A stretch of 64,000 nucleotides of DNA, taken from contig LATX02000123.1 of the NCBI GenBank assembly GCA_001466705.2, forward strand, positions 868,001 through 932,000, given 5' to 3'. Positions 44,509 to 56,197 of this stretch are shown here, piece after piece (the stretch's first letter is position 1; every line of letters starts with the position of its first letter). The translations under genes were made by a program, and so were the position numbers. Source of the DNA: Moniliophthora roreri. Its lineage: Eukaryota > Basidiomycota > Agaricomycetes > Agaricales > Marasmiaceae. Under the pieces are notes generated by a model. The model worked only from the letters and a program-made list of their open reading frames with translations, ran no database searches and was not told where the DNA came from.

Positions 44509-47500
44509 AGCGGCAGAAGAGGACAATGTCTCCACCGCCTGTAATCATTTCACACTTTGTACTAGCTAGAATGGACCAAAATTCCATGCATATTCCTCTT
44601 CAGTACAAAGTGGGAACCGAAATCATCGAAACACAAGCCTTATTAGATTCAGGAGTGGGAGGAAGGTTCATTAGCACGGCTTTAGCAAGGAAACTAGGGA
44701 AGAAATGGATCCAACTCTCTGAGAAGATCAAGGTATTCAATGTAGACGGAACGCCGAACAAAACCACATGGATATCTCACATGGTGGAGCTCGAGTTCAA
44801 AATAGCAGGAAAGGAATTTAGAGAAAACTTCATGATATTAGGGATCAGAGATGAGAGTATGATCTTAGGGCTCCCCTGGCTTTGTTATCACAACCCCCAA
44901 ATCGACTGGGAAACTGGAGAAGTAAGATTCCTACCGAAAAGGAAACTGAGGATCAGAAGGTTCACAGGCATTCTCAATTGTGCTCCCGTGGAAGTATTGA
45001 TCAGAGCAAAAATTACTGCGTCACAGGAGCTAGCGCATCAGCAACAAGAAGTAAAGAAAGAGATAGACAAATTGATCCCTTCCTATCTTCAAGGATATCG
45101 AGATCACTTTGAGAAAGGGAAAGCAGAACGGCTTCCCCCCTCCCAGTCTTACAATCATGCCATTGAACTAAAGCCTGACTTTGTACCTCGGAATTGCAAG
45201 CTTTACCCGCTAAGCCTGGCTGAGCAGAAGGAGCAGGACAAATTCTTGGAGGAAAACCTATGAAAGGGATACATCTGGAAGTCCAAGTCTCCGATGGCCT
45301 CTTCCTTCTTCTTTGTGGCAAAAAAGGAAAAAGGAGCGTTGAGACCCACACAGGACTATAGAGAGTTGAATAAAGGAACAGTAAAGAATGCATACCCTCT
45401 TCCCCTAATATCGGAGCTCCTTGACAAGCTAAAGGGGGCAAACGTCTTTATGAAGTTAGACCTCAGGAATGGGTACAACAACGTAAGGATCAAGGACGGA
45501 GATTAGTGGAAGGTGGCTTTCAAAATGAATAGAGGACTGTTTGAACCAACCGTCATGTTCTTCGGACTCAGCAATTCACCCGCAACTTTCCAGGCTTTCA
45601 TGAACGACATTCTCTCTGACTTCATCGATGAAGGATGGTGTGTTGTTTACATGGACAACATTCTTCTATTCTTGAAGGATCGAAAAGAACATCAGGAGAG
45701 AACTGAAAGGTTGATGCGTCGGATTAGGAAACATGACCTCTATTTCAAACTGGAAAAATGCAAGTTTGATGTGGTAGAAGTCGTCTTTTTGGGAATGGTA
45801 ATCTGACTGGACTATGTTGCCATGGATCCTGTAAAGCTAGCAGGAATAGCGGAATGGGAACCCCTGAAAACAGTCAAAGGAGTATGAGCCTTCCTAGGAT
45901 TCGGAAACTTCTATTGCAAGTTTATTGGGAAATACGCACAACTAGCACGACTGCTCCACAATCTCACATGAAAATCACAGAAATTCGAATGGACTATAGG
46001 GTGCCAAATTGCATTCGATCTTCTCAAGAAGAAGTTTCTCTCAGAACCCGTGCTCCTCATGCCAGACACAGACAAACCCTTCGTAATAGAAGCAGATGCC
46101 TCCAAATGGGCAACTGGAGCAGTACTTCGCCAGCAGGGATCAGACAGAGAATGGCACTCATGTGGATACCTGTCAAAGTTGTTCTCACCAATGGAGCAAA
46201 ATTACGAAATTTATAACTGGGAACTGCTGGCTATAACAAGAGCTCTGACGGAATGGCGACACTATCTGATGGGAGGAAAATACAAGGTAGTGGTCTTATC
46301 CGACCATAAGAACCTTACATATTTCCGATCGGCCCAGAAGCTCAACCAACGACAGGCCAGGTGGAGTTTGCTATTATCGGAGTTCGATCTTAGTCTTGTT
46401 CATGTGCCTGGAACATTGATGACACAAGCAGACACACTTTCACAACAGAACAACAAAAGTAGAGAGGAAGACAACAATAACAAAGATGTCATCCTGTTAC
46501 CAGAACGACTTTTCGTGAAGGGAATCAATTTAGAGATGGGAACCAAGATTGTGGAACAATTGGGCCCAGATGACTTTCACAAGTCGGCCTTGGAGCAATT
46601 ATTGCATCAAGGCATGCTGCTGATCAAATCCGCACTATCAGATTGGAAAATCAAGGATGGCCTACTCCTTTTCAAGGACCGAATTTACGTACCAAATGAC
46701 GCAGAGTTACGGTGAAAAGTCGTCAAGAGAGTACATGAAACGCCAGGAGTCAGACATCCAGGACAATGGAACACCTTGGAACAGGTTCAAAGGGACTTCT
46801 GGTGGCCAGGAATGGCTAGATTCGTCAAGAGCTTTGTGGATGGTTGCATGCCATGCCAACAATCAAAAGTGAACATGCACCCAATGAAAACTCCCATCCA
46901 ACCCTTACAGCCAACACTGAACTCCTTCCCTTTTCAGGTGTGTACAATGGATCTGATCACCGATCTTCCTGAATGCGATGGAATGGACTCTATTCTTGTA
47001 GTGATGGACCACTCCTCTATGAAGAGGGTAATTTTTACACCATGCACGAAGAAATCAGATGCCACGGAGATAGCAGAACTGCTGATTCAACATCTGTACA
47101 GATGATTTGGGCTCCCAGACCACATCATATCCAATCGAGACCCCAGATTTGAAGCAGAAGTCTTCCAGGAAATGGGGAAACAATTATTGATTAAACATTC
47201 AATAAGCATGGCCTTCCACCCACAGACAGATGGAGAAACCAAACACGTCAACCAAGAAATCGAAGTCTATCTCTGCATCTTCTGTTCAAAGGAACAGACA
47301 AAATGGAAGGAATATCTCTCACTAGCTGAATTCACACATAATAACCGAACCCATTCGGTACTCAAGAACTCCCCCTTCTTCATGATGATGGGATACCATC
47401 CATGAGCGTTCCCAATGGTGTTTGAATGAACCGACATTCCATCAGTCAAAGAACAACTTCGAGAATTAAAAAGAGTTAGAGAAGAAACTACCAGTTTATT

Positions 47501-48008
47501 GGAACTAGCACGACAGAAGATGTTATGAAGAGAGAAACGGGAATTGGAAACATACAATATTGGTCAGAAGGTGTGGTTGAAAGGGAAGAACCTAGCTATA
47601 GGATACCCAACAAAGAAGCTCGCGCCAAAATGAGAAGGACTATTTAGAATTCTCGAAGTCCTAGGTCCTGTCACCTATCAGTTGGAGCTGCTGCATCAAT
47701 GGAAAATTCACCCCATTTTCCATGCAGCCCTTCTTACACCGTTTAAAGAAACCGAAGCCCACAGACCCAGTTTCACAGAACCACCCCCAGATCTAATAGA
47801 AGGATTTGAAGAGTACAAGGTAGAGGCAATCATGGGACATAGGCCTAGGAAACGACCCCGAGAATTCCTCATGTCATACACAGGTTATGACTTGTCTCAT
47901 AATTGGTGGATCAAGACTGAGGGGATGGTCAACTGTCTAGACCTCTACAAAGACTACATAAAGAGGCATAAGTTGAAGCCAAAAGACCCCATCCCTACTG
48001 TTATCTAA
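44506..48008 (+). pseudogene. pol: gypsy copy 2 pol
   Basis: It has the same domain order as copy 1. Better preserved stretches include M-S-P-P-P-V-I-I-S-H-F to protease (A-L-L-D-S-G-V-G-G), RT with Y-M-D-N-I-L-L-F (45648), RNase H I-E-A-D-A-S-K-W, integrase with C-M-P-C intact, and the chromodomain V-E-A-I-M-G-H-R-P-R-K-R-P-R-E-F-L-M-S-Y. Stops are at about 45261, 45504 (TAG for Gln or Trp), 45804 and 46713, with others further on. Several positions that are TGA in copy 1 are CGA here (47136, 47859). Ends P-T-V-I-TAA at 48008. Confidence 0.92.
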
Positions 48009-48014
48009 CCACAA

Positions 48015-49338
48015 ATGTCGAATGCAACTGCCTCCTCCTCTTCCTCTTCTGCTTCTGGCAGCCAGCCATCCAGAGTCCCAAGCCCAGTTCCTACTGTGTC
48101 GGGAGAAGGACGTTATGGCAAAAACATCACCTACCAGCATGGACTCCATCTGAACCCCTATCAGCTTTTACACCTCTTTAATTCTGGACAATATGACAAC
48201 CAGATCCAAGCAGCCGGTGATCAGCACAACCAACTGGAACCCATCATCAAAAGCCTCTTTTTCTTATGGTCCCAATGCCACTTATTCAAAAGAATCATTG
48301 AAAGCTGCAGTCTCGAGATTGCCAACCAGGTGATGTATGCCTGTAACTATTGCATTGGGCTGGAAGGGCCCATCATGGTACTGTCATCATTTCCATATCA
48401 TCCACACTTGTCCATGCCACCTCCCACAGATCCCTGAGCTATGTCAGAATACCCTGATCCCCTCTCCTTCAGCCTTATCAACAGGCTCAGAAGAAGGACC
48501 AACGGGAACAGATACCTCTGTCCTGACATTAATGACATGAGGAGTCTCATCACCTAGCTCACCTCAGAACCCTGAACCCTCGAAGAACCACTCATCCCCA
48601 GACTTGCCCCCACTCCCTGTGCGGCCACCAAACCCCCCTTTAATGATGCCCTCATTTATTCTGACCCCACTCCCAATCCCAACGTCAAACCTAAGGTCGA
48701 ACTGACTGATGACACCTCCACCCGAGGACTCACACCTCTGACCACCACCGACCCCAGAAGTCTTCAAATGCCTGAAGCATCAGTTCCACCCTGATGTAGA
48801 GGTAATCCCTGTGGTTGGCAGGGCAGACCCATCCAATGAGGACGAGGATGAGGACAGGGAAAATTGAATCCCCTCAAATGTCGACAACCCACCAATGCTG
48901 AGCTTGAGGTCTCCGACTCCACTCCTGACCCCAATGACTCTGCTCATTGACTGCATCTCTGCCCTGTGTGCAGATTGGAATGCCATCTTGCCAGAAATTG
49001 CCCACAGTACATGTGTCGGTGATGCTTCATGACTCAACCTGGACATACGTCTTTGCACTGCCCTAACCAATGAAGGTCTCACTGAATTGTGTGCTGAGGG
49101 TCTGGTTCGAGTCCAGACTCTTTGCTGGATGATCACGATTATGATGATGAACCTTACAACAATCTCAGAGGAGAATGCTGAGGAGTTGATTCATAACAGT
49201 GGAGGGGATGTGGATTTCCTGTTTGTTGGAGCAGATCTGTGGAAGGTGCAGAGGTTCGAAGGTCTATCTTCGGTGGATGAATGGATGGCTATGGGTTGGC
49301 AGCTGGCAATGGACATACCAACCACTCCGATGCTTTAG
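48015..49338 (+). pseudogene. gypsy copy 2 ORF3, uninterrupted by the MITE
   Basis: It starts seven bases after pol, MSNATASSSSSSASGS. With no MITE it reads straight through P-T-V-S-G-E-G-R-Y-G-K-N-I-T to NPYQLLHLFNSGQYDN, E-P-I-I-K-S-L-F-F-L-W-S and N-Q-V-M-Y-A-C-N-Y-C-I-G-L. Then a stop at P-P-T-D-P-TGA is followed by the same frame (A-M-S-E-Y-P-D-P-L-S-F). Zinc-knuckle sequence near 48955-49070 persists (L-C-P-V-C-R-L-E, A-R-N-C-P-Q-Y-M-C), with stops. It supplies the empty site for the copy 1 MITE. Confidence 0.7.
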
Positions 49339-49445
49339 AGTGTTGATGAAATGCCTGATACATCATATGATTACAACACAGAATTATACGGTGATGGAGA
49401 GTCTTGAAGTGGCAATACGGAGTTTTGCTCTTAATGGGGGGGTAA

Positions 49446-49881
49446 TGTTACATTTTTCCTACTCTGTCTCTATGCTTCCCTTTCTGATCGGACATATACA
49501 CTTTCCTGGTACCCCTTTTCCTATCGCTTCTATGCTTCTTCTTCTATTGGACTTATTACACCTCCCCAGCACCTCTTTTCCTCATCAGAACGCTTAGCTA
49601 TATCCTGACTCTGTCAGTATTTATTATCATATCATCGTAGTCATCAGACGTTTGTATAACGTAGATTACATGATAGGTTGTACTGTATTTAAGCGCTCAA
49701 GCTAGGACTCTGAGTCCTTAGCTTGACCTAGTTAATATTACTTGTGTCACTGCCACAATTGAGGACCTCTGAACTTCAGCATCCACTGAATGAACTCTAA
49801 CTTGAACTTGAGAACTGCTTGTGAAGGGGCTTCACCTTCCATAAGTAGTTGAGTTGACATTGCTGCACAAGTAACATAACA
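49446..49881 (+). repeat. 3' LTR (type A) of gypsy copy 2
   Basis: 436 bp, TGTTACAT...CATAACA, after a G-rich polypurine tract. Differences from the 5' LTR are almost all transitions at former CpG sites. Confidence 0.96.
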
Positions 49882-50328
49882 TGTTATGAACATGCTGGTA
49901 TCATGGGACTATGTAACTGATGACCGCATCCCTTACTTCTTTTCTTTCAATAATGTTCTATTTCTTTTGATCTGTCTTAGGCAAAGCCTTCCTTTTTCCC
50001 TCCATGTCTTTCTGTGAACGATTCGAGACCTTCCTTTTCTCCTGTCAAGTCTTTCTGTGAACGATTACTCAGATTCTTTTATGTTCCTTCAGTTTCTTTT
50101 AGTTTCCTTATTGATTGTTGTCGTCTTGTATTTAAATGCTCAAGCTAAGACTTCGAGTCTTCAGCTTGACCTAGTTAATATTACTTGTGTCAGTGCCATG
50201 ATGAAGGACCTCTGAACTTCAGCATCCGCTGAACAAACTCGAACTTGAACTTGAGAGCTGCTTGCGAAAGGTTCTACCTTCCATAAGTAGTTAAGTTGAC
50301 GTTGCTGCACAAGTAACATAACATAACA
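49882..50328 (+). repeat. LTR-B, a second and different LTR abutting the 3' LTR
   Basis: 447 bp, TGTTATG...CATAACA. The last ~220 bp match type A (CAGCTTGACCTAGTTAATAT onward); the first ~220 bp are unrelated. It is followed by the TCTGT duplication. No internal region of its own is present. Confidence 0.88.
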
Positions 50329-50333
50329 TCTGT

Positions 50334-51611
50334 TTTTAACAGTCTTGTGATCTGGTGGTAGATCTACAAGTTTGAAGACATTGTGCCTGTGAAGTGCCTC
50401 AAGTTCTTCATGGCATGCAGCCTTCTATTCCTTCTGCTGCAATTCAGGTGTTTATACAATATCATGAAAAGTCCATTCTCTAATGTTTGATGGACTTGAT
50501 AGGTCTAGTTTTGGCAGAGATGCTTAGTTTAGCAGCAAATTCATCAAACCTACTCTCCCTTCCTGGAATAGCTTATGCATCTGGTTTTCAGCAGTGTGAG
50601 AATTGTCAGAGTTGCTTGCAGTTGGAATTGGTGCAGAACTAGAGCCAGAAATGTTTGTCTGCTGGAGATTTGCTCCTCTCCCCCATTCTCTGGTTCTAGA
50701 GGTGGAGTGATCACACTCTGTATCACCAGTAGTTTGTCTTCAAAACTGTTGACATTCCACATTCTGTTGTAAACATGTGGGATTATTTGGATCAGCTGCT
50801 GTACTGCCTGGTAGCTGAACACTCTCTGCTGTCTACTTGAATGCCATGGCTGAGAGTTGTTTGATAATTCTGGAATAGGATCAATAGGTGGTGGTGAAGA
50901 TGAGTGAGGTGACTGTGAAGGTACAAAATCATCCTCATCAACTTCAGCTTGCTCTTATTAGATGTATGTTCATTAGAGCTAGAAGAGTGAGATGGTGGCA
51001 GACTATGCTTAGGTGAAGAATCACATTCAGAATTGCTGTTGTGATTAAGTGCATTATCTTTTTTAGGAAATGTTGGAGGTGGATGTGATGAAGGTTTGTC
51101 ATCTTTGTTCAATTTCACAGAAATGTATTCTTTATTTGATTCAGGTATTACTGGTGTAAAACCCTTAGGTTTTGAGTCAGGACACCTTGGAAACAAACTT
51201 TCATCAAATAAAGCAGTAGCTCCTTTGATAATTGCATTTTTAGAGTCTATAAATAAGAACCCTTTCATACCATCTTAATAACCAATAAAAGTCATCAACT
51301 CAGCTTTTGGAGCAAGTTTATTGGTATGATAAACTTTAGGAATGTAGACATAGGCACTATATTCTAATACTTGAAAATGCAACACATTAGGTGCTTTCTT
51401 ATAAAGTTCATCAAGTGTTTTACCCTTTAATTGTTCAATGATTAGAGTATGACTGTACACATGCAGAGCATGTAACACACAGAATTCCCACCAAGACTGT
51501 GGTAGACAAGCATCAAAGCACAATGCTTGTGTCATTGTCCATAATAGTCTCATTAAAGTGTCCACCATGACTATTTTGTCAGAGGTTTGTATTCACATTC
51601 CATTGTAGATA
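50334..51611 (-). pseudogene. pol: Ty1/copia pol, end of integrase and linker (minus strand)
   Basis: This continues the copia element cut at 39266. On the minus strand: ALCFDACLPQSWWEF, L-V-Y-S-H-T-L-type segment, L-D-E-L-Y-K-K-A-P-N, T-F-I-G-Y, then M-K-G-F-L-F-I-D and L-F-D-E-S-L-F-P, the standard C-terminal integrase region. A Ser/Pro/His-rich linker leads into RT. A stop (T-F-I-G-Y-*-D-G) and others break it. The element is truncated at 51611 where a plus-strand copia LTR begins, so protease, gag and 5' LTR are missing here. Confidence 0.88.
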
Positions 51612-51926
51612 TGTTATTCTCTGTTTTATAACTCACAAAAATCAGTTATCCCTACTACCATTGACATGTACACATGAATTATACAGTTACCATCAGCAGG
51701 TACATACAAAACACCATACAATACATCCCTATTCCTCTTCTACCTTTTACTTACCTGTTATATCCTTTACCTTGTTATCTTCATGTATTTAAGCAGTCTA
51801 CAGATACTGCAATCATCAATTCAGTTTCCTCCTCTCATCTCATCATCTGATCTCTGTGATCAACTGCTACCACTGCACTAAAGGCATCTGTTGCTTGTAT
51901 CAATCAAAGAATATTCACTGCTAATA

Positions 51927-51942
51927 GGTTATGGGCTCCAGC
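51927..51942 (+). promoter_or_regulatory. Copia primer binding site matching the initiator-tRNA anticodon arm
   Basis: GGTTATGGGCTCCAGC. Its reverse complement, GCTGGAGCCCATAACC, reads as the 5' strand of an anticodon stem and a seven-base loop with CAT in the anticodon position, as in the half-tRNA priming of Drosophila copia and Ty5. Confidence 0.6.
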
Positions 51943-51951
51943 CTATAATTT

Positions 51952-53241
51952 ATGTCCAGCATATCAAGACCACTGTCAAGAACAGTATCCAGAACTGCGA
52001 CTCCAGTAGCAAGACCCATATCACCACCAGCTACTGCAGGACCATCAAGACAACAAGAAGAAACAGCAAAGTCACCAGAATTCAAATCTATCTGTGACAG
52101 ATACACTCATGGATATCACACTGGTGAGAAATGAGATTACTATAGGTACTCAAAAAGAGCAGGAAAATCTAGTTGGTGGATTTGCCCACAACAACCATGC
52201 CAAAATTGAGAAACCAGAGGACCAGGAAGACTACCAAATTGGGCAGAACAAGTGTCAGAAGAAAACAAACAACTAGTCATACAGAATGTACCCCTGACAG
52301 ATATTAGTAAAGGTGAAGAAGAAGAAGAAATTCAAGCAACACAAGCTCAAGAAGGACCCCAACAACTGGACCAAGGATCAGAATCAGAAGAATATCAAAC
52401 TATGTCAACAAAAGGATTGGTAAAAGCATTTGACAGAATCCCACAACTGACAGTAGAAGGGAACAAGACAAACTGGTCAACATGGGAGGCTAGAGTTGAA
52501 CTCACAGTAAAATCAGAAAATTTCAGTGATCTTTTAACAAATTCTCCCTATACACTAACTGTTACAAAAGATCTAATGCAAGATGACATCAACACAACTA
52601 TCAATCAAAATGCCATTATCAAAAGAGAAATAGTGGCAAGATTATCAGATTTCATATTCAGAAGGTACAAAAACTGCAAAAGCACAACTGATCTTTGGAA
52701 AGGTTTGTGACAGGACTTTGACACAAAGAATCCTCTTACCAGAGCCAAATTGGAATGAAAACTGCACACTCTCAGATGTACAGACATCACCAGAGTAGGA
52801 TAACACATCAATCAATTGATCAACATCAGAAATGAAATGGTCAATTGAGATATGGATTGCCCAGATGAAACATTCAAAAACATTATTTTGGCATCTATTT
52901 CCAATTCCCTCACAGCCATCATATATCATCCACTATAATTACACATGAAATCACTAGCAAATCTTTAACCATAGAAGACTTAATGGCCATAGTCTGAGCA
53001 CATGCAGAAGGACTATCAATTGGACATTGCCATGAACAAGCAAACTTAGTGACATCAGGGTCATCATTCTGAGGAAGAGGTTGAAGTTGAGGTTAAGGTG
53101 GTTACCAGGAACAAGACAGATTCCAAATGATCTGTTACAACTGTCAAGAAAAGAGACACATAGCCAGGGGATGCACAAAACTCAAAAAGGAACAAGAACA
53201 GCAAATACAAGCAAATATTGCCAAAGAACAACCAAAGGAAG
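51952..53241 (+). pseudogene. gag: Copia gag with CCHC knuckle
   Basis: Capsid protein of the plus-strand copia element. It has a Ser/Arg-rich start (M-S-S-I-S-R-P-L-S-R-T) and an open 152-codon block (52252-52710) with the copia gag signature around N-K-T-N-W-S-T-W-E-A-R-V and T-D-L-W-K-G-L. The knuckle C-Y-N-C-Q-E-K-R-H-I-A-R-G-C lies near 53132. Stops are frequent (e.g. L-*-Q-D-F-D, V-G-*-H-I-N, V-N-*-D-M-D), mostly TGA or TAA. Reading continues past the solo LTR as Q-P-K-E / E-F-Q-K-E-E-S when one GGAAG is removed. Confidence 0.8.
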
Positions 53242-53680
53242 TGTTATGCTACTTCGTACAATGACACTGGAAGACTACTCCAAGATTATTGTCTAAGTCA
53301 CAAGTCAAGTTTGAGTGTGCTCAAAGGGATTCTTTGAGGTTCAGAGGTCCTTCAATTGCTGTGTTGACACAAGTAGATAAATTAACCAGGTCAAGCTGGA
53401 GAGCTTAGACTATGGTATGAGTGCTTAAATAGTTACATCTGATATCTATGTAAAATCCATATGTAAACAGTAGTATCAGCTAAATATAAGTAATACCCAA
53501 CTCTATCGGTATATACTGACAAAATACTATTACAATTGTGAGAGGGGAAGGGAAGCTAGGAAGGTGTATATGTCTGATGTAAAATAGAAGCATGTATGAG
53601 AAAGAAAAGGGAACTGGGAAAGTGTAATAAGTCCAAGGGGAAAGAGAAGCATAGGTACATGACAGAGGGAATTTGTAACA
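53242..53680 (-). repeat. Solo gypsy LTR, minus strand
   Basis: 439 bp, TGTTACAAAT...GTAGCATAACA on the minus strand, flanked by GGAAG at 53237-53241 and 53681-53685. It keeps TATTTAAGCACTCA and CAGCTTGACCT of the gypsy LTRs but is more diverged, so older. It lies within copia gag. Confidence 0.9.
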
Positions 53681-53776
53681 GGAAGAATTCCAAAAGGAAG
53701 AATCTAAACAGAAATAGCTGGTACAGCTTACAAAGTAGAATGGAAAGACACAGAAGACAGCTGGGTAGCTATCAAT

Positions 53777-55274
53777 GATGTGCCTAATTTTGGCCTAGAT
53801 ATGAAATCATGCACTTTTCACGTCAAAAACTAGAAAAAGAGTCCAGAGTAGATGTGATATTCACGTGACTTGAAAACTTGAGAGCTCTAATATGGTGTCT
53901 AAGCTTAAGTGCCAAGACTGATAAGTCTAATAATTGACACTGTAACACAATTTAGATGTGGTTAATAGACTATACTAGCCCTCTACATTACAGTGAAGCA
54001 TCACTGTGAGGGTCCTTAGTCAATAAAACAGGCCAGAAACCACTAATTCTGAATACAAAGGAATAGATATCAGCAGGATCCACAGTCTAAGTGCACTAGA
54101 TTGTTTGTTTTGCAATCACATTGCATGATAATGCATCAATAGACTTACCATTTTGTTACTACTACTATCAAAACTGGTACATGGTTGGAACTTGTTTCTA
54201 CACAGAGCTTCAAAGACACTCTCAGGCAAATATAATGGACTACCCAGGCATATGTAGGACTATTGATGGGCAATGTGTGTGCAGGAAATTGATAATGATC
54301 TACAAGATTGTGTGCAGGATGGAAGTAGATTGAATACGACAGATATCTAGACCACAATATCTACCAATCTGATGGTAGAAAGCAGCTACATGGAAGTAAA
54401 CCAGGGGACAGAGAAGCATACACACATACAAGGCTGGTCCAGAACCAGTGGCTGTGTGGAAGTAGCTACATGGAAGGATTATTTGACCTGGCAATGCTCT
54501 GCACAGGGTCCAAAACATGATAAATTGACTGTTTGGTCACCAAATATACCCAACATAGTTAATTGCTACATGGAATTGGACTTTTATGCATGAACATGTA
54601 TGATTTATACTCTAAAAACTAGATGACACTTGTTTTTTTTTTTTGTTATTTCCAATTATTATTCTGTATATGAAGAGCTGTACTTGTAGATGCAGGCTCA
54701 AGCACCAACTGGTACTTGCATGTTATAGCCCTGCACAGTGTCAATTTAGACCTCTGTACAGCTTCTTAGACCAAGTCTCCATGCACTTGCCAGTCAGTCA
54801 CTTCTAGTCAAGCTGAGATTCATATATATCTTGCCTCACTGTACACATTCTTTTATAACCAACCAATAAAACCACTAATCAAAAACCTATACCTTGTGAC
54901 TCTTGAGTGCAACACTTAAGTTGTCCTAACTAGAGTCTTTAGGCTCTAAAGCCTTATACCAACCCAAGCTGGTCAGTTGAAATATAAAGGGTTCTGTCCC
55001 CTTTTCACCTGAATCACACTTGAGATAGACTTGGTCTCCTAGTAGACCTGTATAGTGCTTTATCACTCTTAGAAGCCTCTATTGTGGGTTTTAGTGTGTG
55101 TTATGTGTGTGGGTTTAGTAGCAGCTTCTAGTTGCAGAGCCTCTTTTTGAGTGCATTTTAGAGTGAAGACAGCATGTAGCAGTTCTTCATAGAAGATAGA
55201 GTTATGGCCTCTTCATTTGGAGCCTACTGTGAGGGGTGGATTTTTAATTGAAAAAGCTTACAACTTAATTCACG
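53777..55274 (+). repeat. Long direct repeat, copy 1 (about 1.5 kb), probably a long LTR plus leader
   Basis: It begins TGATGTGCCTAATTTTGG and ends near CACGATCTATCG, where the same start recurs (55279). The sequence T-rich TATATATCTTGCCTCACTG and later CTTCATTTGGAGCC resemble promoter and primer regions of the element at the right edge. It carries no gene. Confidence 0.65.
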
Positions 55275-56197
55275 ATCTATCGATGATGTGTCTAATTTTG
55301 GCCTAGACATGAAATTGTGTACTTTTCACATCAAAAACTAGAAAAAGAGCCCAGAGTACATCTGTTATTCATGTGACTTGATAACCTGGGAACTCTAATA
55401 CAGTGTCTAAGCCTTAAGTGCTGAGTCTAATAAGTCTAATAATTGACACTGTAACACAATTTAGAAGAGGTTAGTAGACTATACTAGCTCTCTACATTAC
55501 AGTGAAGCATTGCAGTGAGGGTCCTTGGTCAATAGAACGGGCCAGAAACCACTAATTCTGAATACAAAGAAATAGATATCAGTAGGATCCACAGTCTAAG
55601 TGCACTAGATTGTTTGCTTTGCAATCATATTGCATGATAATGTGTCAATAGACTTAACACTTCATTATTACTATCAGAACTATAGTACACAGTTGGAACT
55701 TGTTCCTATGCAGAGCTTCAAAGACACTCTTGAGTGGATACAATGGCCTATCCAGATGTACATGAGATGATTGATGGGCAACAAGTGCACAGGAAATCAA
55801 TAATGACTCACAAGATTGTACACAGGATGAAAGGAGAGTGAATATGACAGATGTCTAGACTGTGACATCCACCAATCCAATGGCAGAAAGCAGTTATGTG
55901 GAAGTAAACCAGAGGAAAGGGAAACATAAAGCCAGTCCAGAACCTGTGGCTACATGGAAGGATTGTTTGACCTAGCAATGCTCCACACAGGGTCCAAAAC
56001 ACAATAAATTGACTGTTTGGTCACCAAATATACTCAACATAGTTAATTGCTATGCAGAGTCAGACTTTTAGGCACAAACACATACAATTTATACCCTAAA
56101 CTAGATCACACTTGTTTATCTTTTATTTTGTTATTTCCAATTATTGTTTTATATATAAAGAGCTGTACTTGTAGATGCAGGCTCAAGCACTGACTGG
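55275..56197 (+). repeat. Long direct repeat, copy 2, left part
   Basis: Matches 53777-54700 with many transitions. It is interrupted at 56197 by the 5.74-kb hAT-like element and resumes at 61946. Confidence 0.8.

Larger units (their letters stand above)
39267..50328 (+). mobile_element. Ty3/gypsy chromovirus, copy 2, compound insertion ending in two LTRs
   Basis: Flanked by perfect TCTGT duplications (39262-39266 and 50329-50333) inside the copia pol, whose frame is restored when the insertion is removed. Order: LTR-A (39267-39702), leader and partial gag, a foreign block with two single-n joins (about 40133-43642), rest of gag, pol, ORF3, LTR-A (49446-49881), and directly a different LTR-B (49882-50328). 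Internal proteins match copy 1 closely. Many stops make it inactive. Confidence 0.93.
51612..53776 (+). mobile_element. Ty1/copia element, plus strand, 5' part only
   Basis: It interrupts the minus-strand copia at 51611/51612. A probable LTR (TGTTATTC from 51612 to about 51917), an internal-tRNA-type primer site, and gag follow. A solo gypsy LTR splits gag at 53242, and a long direct repeat replaces the rest at 53777, after E-I-A-G-T-A-Y-K-V-E-W and D-S-W-V-A-I-N-D. The 3' end is not in this window. Confidence 0.7.
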
